Shown here in pieces: positions 1 to 11,000 of a DNA stretch of 64,000 bases (positions are counted from its first letter, which is position 1; each line of letters starts with the position of its first letter). This DNA is from Stenotrophomonas sp. ZAC14D1_NAIMI4_1 (GTDB lineage: Bacteria; Pseudomonadota; Gammaproteobacteria; Xanthomonadales; Xanthomonadaceae), in the NCBI RefSeq assembly GCF_003086775.1, contig NZ_CP026001.1, positions 4,244,125 through 4,308,124 of the forward strand, given 5' to 3'. A program made the position numbers and the translations under genes. The notes beneath the pieces are model-generated. The model made no database searches. It had not been told where the DNA came from and saw nothing but the letters and a program-made list of their open reading frames with translations.

Positions 1-2259
<2,259 letters not shown>

Positions 2260-2310
2260 TCACTTTCCCCCGTCGCCGTCAGGGTGGGCGCGCGGCGGGG
2301 AAACCCCTGC

Positions 2311-2339
2311 ATTGTCGCGTTTTCAGCCGCGCGGGGCAA
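2311..2339 (-). promoter_or_regulatory. Possible sigma-70 promoter of icd
   Basis: On the minus strand TTGCCC is separated by 17 bp from GACAAT, matching the -35/-10 consensus at four positions in each hexamer. It would give a leader of about 115 nt before the icd ATG. Inferred from sequence only. Confidence 0.3.
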
Positions 2340-2429
2340 AGTCATCCCATACGCTGCGGTACTGCACCACGGCAACGCTGTGATCCAGCTGCGTGGTATC
2401 GGATGCAACCATGCCAGCTGTGCCTGCCA

Positions 2430-2452
2430 GTAGATCCACGCCATGCGTGGAT
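2430..2452 (+). repeat. SMAG-type REP palindrome
   Basis: A GTAG head is followed by an ATCCACGC / GCGTGGAT palindrome. The same sequence recurs around 23.0, 56.0, 58.4-58.5 and 62.6 kb in this window. GTAG-headed short palindromes are the SMAG family described in S. maltophilia. Confidence 0.85.
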
Positions 2453-2471
2453 GGAGCGTTCCCAGGAGCCA

Positions 2472-2502
2472 CAAAAAAAAAGACGCAGCCTCGCGGCTGC
2501 GC
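2472..2502 (-). terminator. Rho-independent terminator of the lipoprotein gene
   Basis: On the minus strand a GC-rich stem (GCGCAGCC / GGCTGCGT, loop GCGA) is followed by nine to ten T residues. It lies about 37 bp downstream of the lipoprotein stop codon. Confidence 0.85.
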
Positions 2503-2538
2503 CCATCGTGAGTCCAACCGGGAGAGAGTCGGCGGGAC

Positions 2539-3048
2539 TTACTTGACCTCGAACTCCTGCGGCGTTCCGGCCGCCTTGCCATCGACCATGACTTCGGCGC
2601 GGTACTTGCCTGCCGGCCAGCCATTGGCGTTCTTGAACGTGATGTTGGTCGTCTCGGCACCGGAAGCGTTCAGCGTGGCGTTCTGCTCGCCGGCCACCTG
2701 GCCATCCTGGAAGGTCAACTTGGCACCGACGGTGACGTTGTTCGCGGCGGCATCGGTACGCACCGAGACGATCACATCGTCCTTCGGCGCGAACAGTGCC
2801 GCCGGGGCCACCGACTTGTCAGCGGCAGCGGTCTTGCCCACGGTGACGGCCGATACGGCGACCGTAGCGGCTTCAGCCATCGGCGGCGGCGCGCCGGTCA
2901 TGGGTGCCGGTGCCGGCTCGGCCGGGGTCGTCGCCGCCGGGGCGGCGTTGCTGTCGGTGGATTCTTCGTTCTTCTTGCAACCGACCAGGGCAACGCTGCC
3001 CAGCAGGGCGGCGATCAGGGCGGCATGGAGCGGGTTGGTCTTGATCAT
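2539..3048 (-). CDS. Small putative lipoprotein of unknown function
   Basis: The protein is 169 residues from the chosen ATG (MIKTNPLHAALIAALLG). A longer frame begins 21 codons upstream, but only this start places a lipoprotein signal at the N-terminus: charged residues, a hydrophobic run and a lipobox LVGC with Cys at about residue 24. After the Cys come acidic and Ala/Pro-rich linker residues, then about 110 residues predicted mostly as beta strands (alternating Val/Thr). I do not recognise the domain; attachment to an envelope membrane is inferred from the lipobox. Its own terminator follows, and the LysM gene lies 59 bp upstream on the same strand, so the two may be co-transcribed. Confidence 0.72.
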   Translation of the reverse strand: MIKTNPLHAALIAALLGSVALVGCKKNEESTDSNAAPAATTPAEPAPAPMTGAPPPMAEAATVAVSAVTVGKTAAADKSVAPAALFAPKDDVIVSVRTDAAANNVTVGAKLTFQDGQVAGEQNATLNASGAETTNITFKNANGWPAGKYRAEVMVDGKAAGTPQEFEVK

Positions 3049-3107
3049 TCGGGTGTTCCTCGCAGGGATTGTCGGACGGCCTTCGTGCGCCGCTGGGCGC
3101 GGGCCGG

Positions 3108-3401
3108 TCATTTCGGCGGCAGCTTCAGGGTCTGGCCCGGGAAAATCTTGTCCGGGTCGTCGAGGACATCACGGTTGGCCTCGAAGATCTTCTTCCACGC
3201 ATTGGCATCGCCCAGGTGCTGCTTGGCGATCTTCGACAGCGAATCGCCCTTCTGCACGGTATACGTGCCGACACTGACCACATCGGCGGTGCTGTCCACC
3301 GATGACGTGACGCCGGAGAAGTCCGCCTTGGGTACCAGCTCGGCGGTACTGTCGACGCTGGCGGTGACGCCGGAGAAATCGGCCTTCTTCTCGGTGCTCA
3401 T
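3108..3401 (-). CDS. LysM-domain protein (Kbp/YgaU-like C-terminal half)
   Basis: A 97-residue protein. The C-terminal half (about 45-94) is a LysM domain: YTVQKGDSLSKIAKQHLGD, a central ANAWKKIFEAN segment and an end FPGQTLKLP. LysM binds N-acetylglucosamine polymers such as peptidoglycan; in E. coli Kbp the same domain is paired with a BON domain and senses K+. Here no BON domain is present; the N-terminal half is instead two near-identical repeats of about 20 residues (KADFSGVT-x-SVDSTA). No signal peptide is visible. The start was chosen because GGAG precedes the ATG by about 8 nt and because a frame extending 50 codons upstream runs through non-coding sequence. Confidence 0.8.
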   Translation of the reverse strand: MSTEKKADFSGVTASVDSTAELVPKADFSGVTSSVDSTADVVSVGTYTVQKGDSLSKIAKQHLGDANAWKKIFEANRDVLDDPDKIFPGQTLKLPPK

Positions 3402-3552
3402 CCACACACTCCCGTCTGCATGACTACGTGGATGGCACGGTGACATGGTGGTTGTTAAATGGGGATGGTGCAGATGTGAAGCCGCCACGGGGGGCGGCTG
3501 AACAATCGGGCCCAGAGTGGCCGGCGCACCCCGTAACCGCCTGCGAACCACG

Positions 3553-3621
3553 GTAGCGCCGGGCCGTGCCCGGCGGCTTCTGCTCTGGCCGCTGCGCTCG
3601 CCGGGCGTGGCCCGGCGCTAC
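3553..3621. repeat. Inverted pair of SMAG palindromes
   Basis: GTAGCGCCGGGC / GCCCGGCG in the forward direction, then 24 bp later the same palindrome inverted and ending in CTAC. It lies just downstream of queF and could form one long hairpin. Confidence 0.8.
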
Positions 3622-3640
3622 CCGTAACCGCCTGCGGCGG

Positions 3641-4459
3641 TTACTGGCGCAGCTCGCGGACGGTCGCGGCCGGGCCGGCGATCCCGTGGCTGGCGCGCCA
3701 GGGATTGATGTCCAGGCCGCCACGGCGGGTGTAGCGCGCCTCCACTTCCAGCCACTGCGGCTGGCAGCGCGTGGAGACCTCGCTGAAGATGCGCTCGACG
3801 CACTGCTCGTGGAACTCGGCATGCTCGCGGTAGCTGATCAGGTAGCGCAGCAGGCCGGCACGGTCGATCTTCGGGCCGCGGTAACGCAGGCTGACCGTCG
3901 CCCAGTCCGGCTGGCCGGTGACCGGGCAGTTGGATTTCAGCAGCGCCGAGACCAGCGTCTCTTCCACCACCTGCCCGGCATCGGCAGCGAGGTAGTCCGC
4001 CTGCGGCGGGCCGTAGCAGTCGATCTCCACGTCCAGCCCGTCGATGGACTCGCCCAGCGGCGACTCGACAAGCTGCGGCAGGCCGAACTGCACCTGCACC
4101 TGCGCGCCCGCGCAGGCCGACAGATCGGCCACCAGGCGCTCGCGCAGCGCCTCAGCGCTTTCCATGCGGGTGCTGTTGAGGGAGTTCAGGTAGAGCTTGA
4201 ACGACTTCGATTCGATCAGGCGCGGCGACGTGCAGGGCACCTGCACGGTGGCCACGGCCACCTGCGGCTTGCCGCGCGGGTCGAGCCAGCTCAGTTCGAA
4301 GGCATGCCAGCGGTCGTGGCCGACGAACGGCAGCGCGGCGTCATCGAGACCGATCTCGGTGCGGGCCCCGATGCGGGGGATGGGAAACAGCAGGCCGGGA
4401 TCGTACTGCGACGGGTAACTGACCTCGCGACCGAGGCTGGAGTCCTGGGGGGTGTTCAT
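3641..4459 (-). CDS. queF: NADPH-dependent 7-cyano-7-deazaguanine reductase
   Basis: Reduces preQ0 to preQ1 in the synthesis of queuosine for tRNA wobble positions. About 272 residues, the long two-lobed (YqcD/E. coli-like) QueF type. The QueF motif is visible as [20 protein letters not shown], with the catalytic Cys that forms the thioimide and the [11 protein letters not shown] substrate-binding segment, followed by a second conserved block [10 protein letters not shown] near residue 215. The ATG giving [10 protein letters not shown] was preferred over one three codons upstream because it matches the family start; neither has a strong Shine-Dalgarno sequence. The gene stands alone between repeat-rich gaps. 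Confidence 0.94.
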   Translation of the reverse strand: MNTPQDSSLGREVSYPSQYDPGLLFPIPRIGARTEIGLDDAALPFVGHDRWHAFELSWLDPRGKPQVAVATVQVPCTSPRLIESKSFKLYLNSLNSTRMESAEALRERLVADLSACAGAQVQVQFGLPQLVESPLGESIDGLDVEIDCYGPPQADYLAADAGQVVEETLVSALLKSNCPVTGQPDWATVSLRYRGPKIDRAGLLRYLISYREHAEFHEQCVERIFSEVSTRCQPQWLEVEARYTRRGGLDINPWRASHGIAGPAATVRELRQ

Positions 4460-4558
4460 GGGCGCCATTGTATCGCGGTGGCGGCGGGCCTTCGGCCGGG
4501 TCGGCCAACGGCGGAGCCCCTCCCGTGGTGGGTGCTGAAAGCCTGGGGACTGAGGGTT

Positions 4559-4742
4559 GGCCGGGTGGGTAGGCCGCGCAGGGGACGCCGTGAACCCCCC
4601 TCCGGGGTCCGGCCCAGCCGCTGGCGGCTGTGCGTTCGGGCACTCGCGAAGCAGTGCTTCGCAAGCAAAGCGCCCTCACCCATGGGGGCTTGTGAGCGCC
4701 ATCCATGGCGCTCGCACCCCTGCGCAACCTACCCACCCGGCC
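4559..4742 (-). repeat. Long palindromic element, long form (copy A)
   Basis: Outer arms of 26 nt (4559-4584 and 4717-4742) pair at 24 positions. Inside lie a perfect hairpin GAGCGCCAT-CC-ATGGCGCTC, a second hairpin GCGAAG / CTTCGC near the centre and conserved strings (CAAGCCCCCATGG and TTCACGGCGTCC on the minus strand). The same inner strings recur in the elements at 5086-5187 and 61752-61929, whose outer arms have different sequences that are again self-complementary. Confidence 0.75.
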
Positions 4743-5093
4743 ACGGACAGTTTCCCGCGCCACCCCGGGAAAGATCAGGAAAATCAAAATCAGAAGCCGA
4801 TTCTTCAGACGTTCATGACGTCTGCCGTGCCGACCAACGGTCGGCACCCACCAACAGCATCGGGCACCAACAGCCGCGTGAAACTGTCGAAGGCGGGGTA
4901 GCAGCACCGTTCCCAGCCAACCTACCCACCCGGCCACGGACAGTTTCCCGCGCCATCCCGGGAAAGATCAGGAAAATCAAAATCAGAAGCCGATTCTTCA
5001 GACGTTCATGACGTCTGCCGTGCCGACCAACGGTCGGCACCCACCAAAAGCAGCGGGCACCAACAGACCGCAGGAAACTGTCGAAGGCGGGGT
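4725..5093. repeat. 193-bp imperfect tandem duplication
   Basis: Two copies, about 4725-4899 and 4918-5093, differ at only a handful of positions and one indel. Each contains the right arm of the palindromic element, a GACAGTTTCC hairpin with an A-rich tail, and a palindrome GTGCCGACC / GGTCGGCAC. Between the copies lie 18 bp identical to the 3' end of the amidohydrolase gene (4895-4912 equals 5273-5290). Confidence 0.85.
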
Positions 5094-5187
5094 GGGTCCG
5101 GTTGAGGGGGTGTGAGCGGCATGGATGCCGCGACCAAGCCTACATGGACGTATTTACGGCGTCCCCCTCAACCGGACCCACCCCGCC
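5086..5187 (+). repeat. Long palindromic element, short form (copy C)
   Basis: Perfectly complementary 25-nt arms (5086-5110 and 5163-5187) enclose a hairpin GCGGCAT-GG-ATGCCGC and the strings CAAGCCTACATGG and TTTACGGCGTCC. It matches the inner parts of the long copies in reverse orientation but lacks their central insertion of roughly 95 nt. Confidence 0.8.
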
Positions 5188-5262
5188 AACCCACGGAATG
5201 CACGCCTTTGACGTTGACGTTGATCTGCAGCGGGTGCAGGGCTGCAAGCCCTGCCGGAACCC

Positions 5263-6582
5263 TTACCCCGCCGGGGTAGCAGCACCGTTCAAATAATCCA
5301 GGCTCACCTGCATCAGCGCGCGGAACCCGACGTCCAACGCCTTCTCATCCAGCAGGAACTTCGGCGAGTGGTTCGCCGGCGCCGTCGCCGGGTCGATGCC
5401 CACGCTGGTCGAACCCACGAAGAAGAACATGCCCGGCACTTCCTTCGCGTACAGCGAGAAATCCTCCGCGCCCATCTGCAGCGGCGGCTCGTACACGTTG
5501 TCCTTGCCCACCACCGCCTGCAGGCTCGGCAGCATCTTCGCGGTCAGCGCCGGGTCGTTCACCGTGGCCGGGTTGCCCTCCGATTCGTAGATGTCGGTCA
5601 CCGCCTTCGCACCGTGCGCGGCCGCGGTGTGCTCGGCCACGTTGCGCAGGTCGGCGAAGATCTGCTGGCGCATGCCCTCGTCGAAGGTGCGGATGGTGCC
5701 GACCATTTCCACTTCATCCGGAATGATGTTGTAGCGGATGCCACCGTTGATCGCGCCGAACGTCAGCACCGCCGGCTGCTTGGACAGGTTGGCGCGGCGG
5801 CTGACGATGGTCTGCGCGGTACCGATCAGGTCGGCGGTGGCCACGATCGGGTCCACGCCGTTCCACGGTGCCGAACCATGGGTCTGGCGACCGACCACCT
5901 TGATGCCGAAACGATCGGACGCGGCCATCAGCGGGCCACCGCGCACGGCGATCTGGCCCGCCTGCACGCTGGAAAACACATGCAGGCCGAACACCGCTTC
6001 CGGCTTGAAGTCGGCGAACAGGCCTTCCTTCAGCATCAGCGCCGCACCGCCCTCTTCCGGCGGCGGCGCGCCTTCCTCGGAGGGCTGGAAGATCAGCATC
6101 ACCTGGCCGGGCAGGTCCTTCTTCATCGCCACCAGCGCCTGCGCCACGCCCAGCAGGGTGGCGGTGTGTGCATCGTGGCCGCAGGCATGCATCACGCCCA
6201 CGGTCTGCCCGCGGTACTGCGCGGTGGCCTTGGATGCGAACGGCAGGCCGGTCTGCTCGGTCACCGGCAGCGCGTCCATGTCCGCGCGCAGGGCGATCTT
6301 CGGGCCCGGCTTGCCGCCTTCGATGATCGCCACCACGCCGTGGTGGGCGATGCCGGTCTTCGGCTTCAGGCCCATCGCACGCAGGCGCTTGGCGACCTCG
6401 GCCGAGGTGCGCTCCTCGCGGTTGGACAGTTCCGGGTGCTGGTGGAAATCACGGCGCCACTCCACCACCTGGGCCTGCAGGCGCTGCGCGGCGGCAGTCA
6501 CCTCCGGGCGCTCGGCCTGCTGGGCGTGGGCAAGGGCCGGCAGGGCCAGCAGCAGGGCGGACAGCAGCAGCGAACGGCGCAT
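5263..6582 (-). CDS. Exported M20-family amidohydrolase (hippurate hydrolase/aminoacylase-like)
   Basis: Hydrolyses N-acyl amino acids or related amides using a dinuclear metal centre; exact substrate unknown. 439 residues with a cleavable signal peptide (MRRSLLLSALLLALPALAHA), so periplasmic or secreted. The M20D signature is complete: WRRDFHQHPELS, RADMDALPV, MHACGHDAHTATLLG with metal ligands His and Asp, QPSEEG with the catalytic Glu pair, and a C-terminal NHSPKF segment with the last His ligand. The start is the ATG of the signal peptide; an upstream in-frame start 32 codons earlier would bury it. The final codons (NGAATPAG) are duplicated in the adjacent repeat. Confidence 0.88.
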   Translation of the reverse strand: MRRSLLLSALLLALPALAHAQQAERPEVTAAAQRLQAQVVEWRRDFHQHPELSNREERTSAEVAKRLRAMGLKPKTGIAHHGVVAIIEGGKPGPKIALRADMDALPVTEQTGLPFASKATAQYRGQTVGVMHACGHDAHTATLLGVAQALVAMKKDLPGQVMLIFQPSEEGAPPPEEGGAALMLKEGLFADFKPEAVFGLHVFSSVQAGQIAVRGGPLMAASDRFGIKVVGRQTHGSAPWNGVDPIVATADLIGTAQTIVSRRANLSKQPAVLTFGAINGGIRYNIIPDEVEMVGTIRTFDEGMRQQIFADLRNVAEHTAAAHGAKAVTDIYESEGNPATVNDPALTAKMLPSLQAVVGKDNVYEPPLQMGAEDFSLYAKEVPGMFFFVGSTSVGIDPATAPANHSPKFLLDEKALDVGFRALMQVSLDYLNGAATPAG

Positions 6583-6767
6583 CGGGGTCTCCACGGAAGG
6601 GGTCTGCACCTGAATGTAGGCCAACACCGCCGCTACGGGAACCTCCTTCGCTGCGCCCGGTCTTAGCGCCCGTCCCATACGTCATGCAGGAAACGTAGCG
6701 GGCCGCAGGTATGCTTTGCGCATTGCCACCCGGGGCCCGCCCCGACCAGCCCTCTTGGAGTCCTTGA

Positions 6768-8009
6768 ATGTCACGTGTTTGGAAGATCGTGCTGCTGGTC
6801 GTGGCAGTGCTGGTGCTGGCGGTGGTGGGCGTGCGCGTCCTCGGTGGCGGCAAGGACAAGGCCGGTGGCCAGGCCGCAGGTGCGCGCCAGGGCGGTGAGG
6901 ATCCCGATGCCGGCCCGGTGCCGGTGACCGTGGTTGATGCCACGCGCCAGGACGTGCCGGTGTATGCCAGCGCGCTGGGCACGGTGACCGCGATGAACAC
7001 GGTGACGGTGAGCCCGCAGGTCGGCGGCCAGCTGATGAGCCTCAATTTCCGCGAGGGCCAGGAAGTGAAGCAGGGTGACCTGCTGGCACAGATCGACCCG
7101 CGCAGCGCCCAGGCCAGCTACGACCAGGCCGTGGCCGCCAAGCGCCAGAACGAGGCGCTGCTGGCTACCGCGCGCTCCAACTACCAGCGCTCCAACGCGC
7201 CGGAGTATCGCCAGTTCGTCGCCAAGACCGATCTGGATACACAGCGAAACCAAGTGTCACAGTACGAAAGCGCCGTGGCCGCCAACGAAGCCAGCGCGCG
7301 TGCCGCGCAGGTGCAGCTGCAGTACACCCGCATCACCGCGCCGATCTCGGGCATCGCCGGCATCCGCGCGGTCGACGCCGGCAACGTGGTCAGCGCCGGT
7401 ACCGCGCTGGTCACCCTCACCCAGATCCATCCGATCCACGTGCTGTTCAACCTGCCCGAGCGCCAGCTCGGCGACGTGCGCCAGGCACAGAACGCCGGTG
7501 CCGTGCCGGTGGCCGCGCTGGACCGCGCCGACTCGCACGTGCTGTCCGGTGACGGCAAGCTGGACGTGGTCGACAACCTGATCAGCGCCGACAGCGGCAC
7601 CTTCAAGGCCCGCGCGATCTTCGACAACACCGACAACGGCCTGTGGCCGGGCCAGTTCGTCAACGTGCGCATGCAGCTGCGCACGATCGGCGGTGGCGTG
7701 GTCATTCCCACCCAGGCGGTGCTGCGTGGCCCGGACGGCGAGTACGTCTATGTCGTGCAGGGCGACAACACGGTGAAGATGCAGACCGTGCGCAGCGGCG
7801 TGGAAGTGGGCGACAGCCAGGTGCAGATCGCCGAGGGCCTGAAGGGCGGCGAGCGCGTGGTCAGCGAAGGCCAGTTCCGCCTGAAGCCAGGCAGCAAGGT
7901 GACCGCGCTGAAGCCGGGCGAGACGCCGGCGGCACCGACCGAGGCCGAACTGAAGGCCGCCGAACAGAAGAGTGGCGGCAGTGGCCGTCGTGGTGGTGGC
8001 CCGCGCTGA
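6768..8009 (+). CDS. smeI: RND efflux periplasmic adaptor (membrane fusion protein), SmeI-like
   Basis: Periplasmic adaptor linking an inner-membrane RND pump to an outer-membrane channel. 413 residues; an N-terminal membrane anchor (about 5-22) with no lipobox Cys, then half of the lipoyl domain (VSPQVGGQLMSLNFREGQEV), an alpha-helical hairpin rich in Ala/Gln/Glu, the second lipoyl half (TRITAPISGIAGIRAVDAG), a beta-barrel and a membrane-proximal domain. The C-terminal tail is Gly/Arg-rich. GGAG precedes the ATG by about 10 nt. Two different RND pump genes follow on the same strand, an arrangement matching SmeIJK of S. maltophilia and MdtABC of E. coli. Confidence 0.88.
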   Translation: MSRVWKIVLLVVAVLVLAVVGVRVLGGGKDKAGGQAAGARQGGEDPDAGPVPVTVVDATRQDVPVYASALGTVTAMNTVTVSPQVGGQLMSLNFREGQEVKQGDLLAQIDPRSAQASYDQAVAAKRQNEALLATARSNYQRSNAPEYRQFVAKTDLDTQRNQVSQYESAVAANEASARAAQVQLQYTRITAPISGIAGIRAVDAGNVVSAGTALVTLTQIHPIHVLFNLPERQLGDVRQAQNAGAVPVAALDRADSHVLSGDGKLDVVDNLISADSGTFKARAIFDNTDNGLWPGQFVNVRMQLRTIGGGVVIPTQAVLRGPDGEYVYVVQGDNTVKMQTVRSGVEVGDSQVQIAEGLKGGERVVSEGQFRLKPGSKVTALKPGETPAAPTEAELKAAEQKSGGSGRRGGGPR

Positions 8010-8083
8010 GCGCAGGCCACCCTTTCCTTTCGCGCCGGCCTCGTAGCCGGCGCTGCCATTGAAGCGCCAGCAAGGATCAGTCC

Positions 8084-11000
8084 GTGGGCTTTTCGACGAT
8101 CTTCATCCGCCGTCCCATCGCTACCTCGCTGTTGATGGCGGGCCTGTTGCTGCTGGGCATCCTCGGTTACCGCAAGCTGCCGGTGTCGGCGCTGCCGGAA
8201 ATCGATGCGCCCAGCCTGGTGGTCACCACCCAGTACCCGGGTGCCAACGCGACCACCATGGCCTCGCTGGTGACCACGCCGCTGGAGCGCCAGTTCGGGC
8301 AGATCTCCGGGCTGGAACTGATGACCTCCGATTCCTCGGCAGGGTTGTCGACGATCATCCTGCAGTTCTCGATGGACCGCGACATCGACATCGCCGCGCA
8401 GGACGTGCAGGCGGCGATCCGCCAGGCCACCCTGCCCTCCTCGCTGCCCTACCAGCCAGTCTACAACCGGGTGAACCCGGCCGATGCGGCCATCGTCACC
8501 CTCAAGCTGACCTCGGACACGCGCCCGCTGCGTGACGTCAACAACTACGCCGACTCGATCCTCGCCCAGCGCCTGTCGCAGGTGCAGGGCGTGGGCCTGG
8601 TCTCGATCGCCGGCAACGTGCGCCCGGCCGTGCGCATCCAGGTCAACCCGGCGCAGCTGTCGAACATGGGCCTGACCATGGAGGAGCTGCGCAGCGCGCT
8701 CACCCAGGCCAACGTCAATGCGCCGAAGGGTTCGTTGAACGGCAAGACACAGTCCTACAGCATCGGCACCAACGACCAGCTGGCCAGCGCCGCCGAGTAC
8801 CGCGACACCATCATCAGCTACAAGAACGGCCGCCCGGTGCGGCTGTCCGACGTGGCCGACGTGATCGACGGTGTGGAGAACGACCAGCTGGCCGCCTGGG
8901 CCGATGGCAAGCCGGCCGTGCTGCTGGAAGTGCGCCGCCAGCCGGGCGCCAACATCGTGCAGACCGTCGAGCGCATCCGCGCCATCCTGCCGCAGCTGCA
9001 GGGCGTACTGCCGGCCGACGTGCACCTGGAAATCTTCAACGACCGCACCGAGACCATCCGCGCCTCGGTGCACGAAGTGCAGTTCACCCTGATCCTCACC
9101 ATCGGCCTGGTGGTGGCGGTCATCTTCGTGTTCCTGCGCCGGTTCTGGGCCACCATCATTCCCTCGGTGGCGGTGCCGCTGTCGCTGGCCGGCACCTTCG
9201 CGGTTATGGCCTTCACCGGCATGTCGCTGGACAACCTTTCGCTGATGGCGCTGGTGGTGGCCACCGGCTTCGTGGTCGACGATGCGATCGTGATGATCGA
9301 GAACATCGTCCGCTACATCGAGCAGGGCAAGAGTGGCAAGGAAGCGGCCGAGATCGGCGCGCGCCAGATCGGCTTCACCGTGCTGTCGCTGACCGTCTCG
9401 CTGGTGGCGGTGTTCCTGCCGCTGCTGCTGATGCCCGGCGTCACCGGCCGCCTGTTCCACGAGTTCGCCTGGGTGCTGAGCATCGCCGTCGTGCTGTCGA
9501 TGCTGATCTCGCTGACGCTGACCCCGATGATGTGCGCCTACCTGCTCAAGCCCGACGCCCTGCCCGAGGGCGAGGACGCGCATGAGCGCGCGGCGGCGGC
9601 CGGCAAGCAGAACCTGTGGACGCGCACCGTGGGCCTGTATGAGCGCAGCCTGGACTGGGTGCTGGGCCACCAGCGCCTGACCCTGGCCGTGGCCGGCGCC
9701 GCGCTGGTGCTGACCGTGCTGCTGTACGTGCTGATTCCCAAGGGCCTGCTGCCCGAACAGGACACCGGCCTGATCACCGGCGTGGTCCAGGCCGACCAGA
9801 ACATCGCCTTCCCGCAGATGGAGCAGCGCACCAGGCAGGTGGCCGAAGCACTGCGCCAGGATCCAGACGTGACCGGCGTGTCGGCCTTCATCGGCGCTGG
9901 CAGCATGAACCCCACGCTCAACCAGGGCCAGCTGTCGATCGTGCTGAAGGAACGCGGCGAGCGTGACGGCCTGGATGAGATCCTGCCGCGCCTGCAGAAA
10001 GCCGTGGCCGGCATCCCCGGCGTGGCGCTGTACCTCAAGCCCGTGCAGGACGTGACCCTGGATACCCGGGTGGCCGCCACTGAGTACCAGTACTCGCTGT
10101 CGGACGTGGATTCGGCCACCGTGGCCACCCAGGCCACGCGCCTGACCGAGGCGCTGCGCAAGCGCCCGGAACTGGCCGACGTGGACAACAACCTGTCCAA
10201 CCAGGGCCGCGCCCTGGAACTGAACATCGACCGCGACAAGGCCAGCGTGCTGGGCGTGCCGATGCAGACCATCGATGACACGCTCTACGATGCGTTCGGC
10301 CAGCGCCAGATCTCGACCATCTTCACCGAGCTCAACCAGTACCGCGTCGTGCTGGAAGTCGCGCCCGAGTTCCGCACCAGCACCGCGCTGATGGAACAGC
10401 TGGCCGTGGCCTCCAACGGTGCAGGCGCCCTCACCGGCACCAACGCCACCAGCTTCGGCCAGGTCACCTCGTCCAACTCGTCCACTGCCACCGGCATCGG
10501 CGCGCAGAACACCGGCATCACCGTCGGTGCGGGCAACATCATCCCGCTGTCGGCGCTGGCCGAAGGCAAGGTCACCAGCGCGCCGCTGGTGGTCAGCCAC
10601 CAGCAGCAGCTGCCGGCAGTGACGGTGTCCTTCAACATCGCCCCGGGCTATTCGCTGTCCGATGCGGTCAAGGCCATCCAGGAAACCAAGGACAGCCTGG
10701 ACATGCCGGCCCACCTGCATGCCGAGTTCATCGGCAAGGCGGCCGAATTCACCGGCAGCCAGACCGACGTGGTGTGGCTGCTGCTGGCCTCGCTGGTGGT
10801 CATCTACATCGTGCTGGGCGTGCTGTACGAAAGCTACATCCACCCGATCACGATCATCTCCACCCTGCCGCCGGCCGGCGTCGGCGCGCTGCTGGCGCTG
10901 ATGGTGTGCGGGCTGAGCCTGTCGGTGGATGGCATCGTCGGCATCGTGCTGCTCATCGGCATCGTCAAGAAGAACGGCATCATGATGGTGGACTTCGCCA

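Larger units (their letters stand above)
4460..5262. other. Repeat-rich 0.8-kb gap without genes
   Basis: The gap is filled by a long palindromic element, a 193-bp tandem duplication and a short palindromic element of the same family, all listed separately. Open frames here (for example on both strands around 4.4-5.0 kb) consist of translated repeats rich in Arg, Pro and Trp and are not credible genes. Confidence 0.8.

Noticed and set aside
5102..5296. Small plus-strand open frame after the 193-bp duplication
   Set aside because: It lies inside a palindromic element and has no ribosome binding site or domain.
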